Shown one piece after another: positions 62,868 through 64,000 of a stretch of 64,000 nt of DNA (positions are counted from its first letter, which is position 1; every line of letters starts with the position of its first letter). This stretch comes from Phaeodactylibacter xiamenensis (GTDB lineage: Bacteria > Bacteroidota > Bacteroidia > Chitinophagales > Saprospiraceae), in NCBI RefSeq assembly GCF_000759025.1, contig NZ_JPOS01000018.1, positions 1 through 64,000 of the forward strand, in the 5' to 3' direction. A program made the position numbers and the translations under genes. The notes beneath the pieces were generated by a model, which saw only the letters and a program-made list of their open reading frames with translations, did no database searches and had not been told where the DNA came from.

Positions 62868-64000
62868 TTACGCCTGCGCGCCGCCACGCTCCAGCGCCGC
62901 CTCTTCCCGGGACATATCCTCCAGCGTCTTGCCTTTGGTCTCTTTCACGTAGAATTTCACAAAGAAGTAAGCGACCAGCCCGAAGAAAGCGTAGATACCG
63001 TAGGACAGCCCCAGTCCGATGCCGGCAAGCAAGATGGGAAAGCTGATGGTAATCAGGAAGTTGGCACCCCATTGCGCCAGGCCGCAAAGGGCCAGTGCTG
63101 CGCCCCGGTATTGGTTGGGGAACATCTCGCCCAGCATCACCCACATCACCGGGCCCCAGGAGAAGGCAAAGAAGGCAATGTATCCGTTGGCCGCCAGGAG
63201 AGCGTAAGTGCCCTGACTGGAAGACAGCTCTATCCCGTCCGGCCCGCTGGAAGCTGCGTTGGAGAAAATGTACGCCATGATGCCCAGCATCACCGCCTGC
63301 CCGATGGAGCCAACCAAAAGGAGGGGCTTCCGGCCCAGCCGGTCTACCAAAACGATGGCCACGATGGTGAAGAAAATATTGACGCTACCAGTGATCACGT
63401 TCTGCAACAGGGCATCCGCTTCTGTGAAGCCGGCTGCCTGCCACAGGGTAGCCCCGTAGTAGAAAATCACATTAATGCCCGTGAACTGCTGCAGCACCGC
63501 CAGGCCCAGCCCTGCCCAGACCAGCGGGTGTATCTTACCGGTGTAAGAACTGATCACGTCCTTCAGGCGGGGCTTGGTGCCTTCGCGCAGGGTGGAACGG
63601 ATATCCGCTACCTTTTCTTCGGCATCCTCATCGGGTGCAATGCCCGCCAGGACCTGTGCTGCCTCGGCTTCCCGGCCCGCTGCCACCAGATAGCGGGGCG
63701 ATTCCGGGATGGTCAGCAAGGCAAACAAGAAGATCGCCGCTGGAATAATTTCCGCCCAGAACATCCACTGCCAGGTTTGGAAGCCGCCCCAGAAGACCTC
63801 TGATGCGCCACCCGATTGTCCGGCCAGCCAGTAGTTGCTCATAAAGGCCATGAAAAGCCCGATCACGATCATCAGTTGCTGCAGGGTAGCCAGGCTGCCC
63901 CGAATTTTAGGCGGCGCAATCTCACTGATGTAGGCCGGTGCCAGCACACTCGCTGCTCCCATGGATACGCCACCCAGTATACGGTAAAGCACAAACTCTA
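62868..64000 (-). CDS. Sugar porter of the major facilitator superfamily (N-terminus outside window)
   Basis: The C-terminal 377 residues of a MFS sugar:proton symporter; the frame continues beyond the window's end, so the start is missing. Sugar-porter motifs are clear: PESPRYLVAAGREAEA (PESPR), QQFTGINVIFYYGATLWQAAG (QQxTGIN sugar-binding helix 7), VDRLGRKPLLL (D-R-x-GR-R/K) and SWGPVMWVMLGEMFPNQYRG (PxxW-ExxP) and PETKG-like KETKGKTLEDM at the end. XylE-like proteins carry xylose, glucose or galactose; the sugar is unknown. Confidence 0.93.
   Translation of the reverse strand, partial: EFVLYRILGGVSMGAASVLAPAYISEIAPPKIRGSLATLQQLMIVIGLFMAFMSNYWLAGQSGGASEVFWGGFQTWQWMFWAEIIPAAIFLFALLTIPESPRYLVAAGREAEAAQVLAGIAPDEDAEEKVADIRSTLREGTKPRLKDVISSYTGKIHPLVWAGLGLAVLQQFTGINVIFYYGATLWQAAGFTEADALLQNVITGSVNIFFTIVAIVLVDRLGRKPLLLVGSIGQAVMLGIMAYIFSNAASSGPDGIELSSSQGTYALLAANGYIAFFAFSWGPVMWVMLGEMFPNQYRGAALALCGLAQWGANFLITISFPILLAGIGLGLSYGIYAFFGLVAYFFVKFYVKETKGKTLEDMSREEAALERGGAQA

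Overview
This window looks like a chromosomal segment of a Bacteroidota bacterium, most likely a marine Saprospiria/Lewinella-like lineage. The evidence is a SusC/SusD pair, type IX secretion (T9SS) sorting domains of type A and a gliding-motility-type C-terminus, Saprospiria-style dockerin-like modules, a Bacteroidota-type Rho with a long charged N-terminal insert, a eukaryote-like citrate synthase, and several -7 boxes of the Bacteroidota form TAnnTTTG. Coding DNA is moderately GC-rich; the genus is inference.

Layout. 0-3.6 kb is an accessory patch: the 3' half of an IS4-family element, a complete 1.75-kb IS5/IS1182-like element, a decayed T9SS tail and a cluster of four stem-loop repeats. 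3.7-9.5 kb carries hemN, a vanadium-haloperoxidase/PAP2 lipoprotein, an amino-acid permease, an M20 amidohydrolase and a YraN-like gene. 9.5-13.1 kb is a two-gene minus-strand lipoprotein unit. A nearly 1-kb gene-free stretch then leads into htpG, which has a textbook sigma-54 promoter. 16-21 kb holds an ECF sigma/anti-sigma pair, two small NTF2/SRPBCC-fold proteins, a secreted endonuclease/phosphatase-family enzyme and an MscS channel. 21-32 kb is core: rho, serS, a zinc membrane protease, frr, rpmH, a TPR protein, a TonB protein, a VanZ-like protein, gcvH and citrate synthase.

32.6-39.4 kb is a molybdenum hydroxylase locus: coxG-coxS-coxL-coxM-coxD-like genes on the minus strand, divergent from an xdhC/coxI-like maturation gene. 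The large subunit has the form II motif AYRGAGR, so it should not be called a true CO dehydrogenase. A kinase-like and an IMPase-like gene follow as an overlapping pair, then a MORN/YwqK-type secreted protein, a small nucleotidyltransferase gene pair, a DoxX-like protein and a lipoprotein carbonic anhydrase. A complete 1240-bp IS4 element with an 8-bp target duplication sits just upstream of a cold-shock-domain gene.

48-64 kb is a cell-surface region: a spherulin-4-like pseudogene with two in-frame stops, a DUF481-like beta-barrel, a SusC/SusD pair behind a structured leader, two T9SS-exported proteins (the first with a TTTTC repeat in its signal-peptide codons), a phytanoyl-CoA dioxygenase-family gene and a sugar-porter MFS gene cut by the window end. 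The two T9SS genes are bracketed by about 275-bp direct repeats carrying a terminator and the 3' end of the dioxygenase gene. The 10-base terminator loop of one copy is the exact reverse complement of the other.

The best leads for something undescribed are that repeat-bracketed surface module with its flipped loop, the pentanucleotide tract, the sigma-54-driven htpG, the stem-loop repeat family at 3.1-3.6 kb and the small nucleotidyltransferase pair. I found no rRNA, tRNA or CRISPR array.
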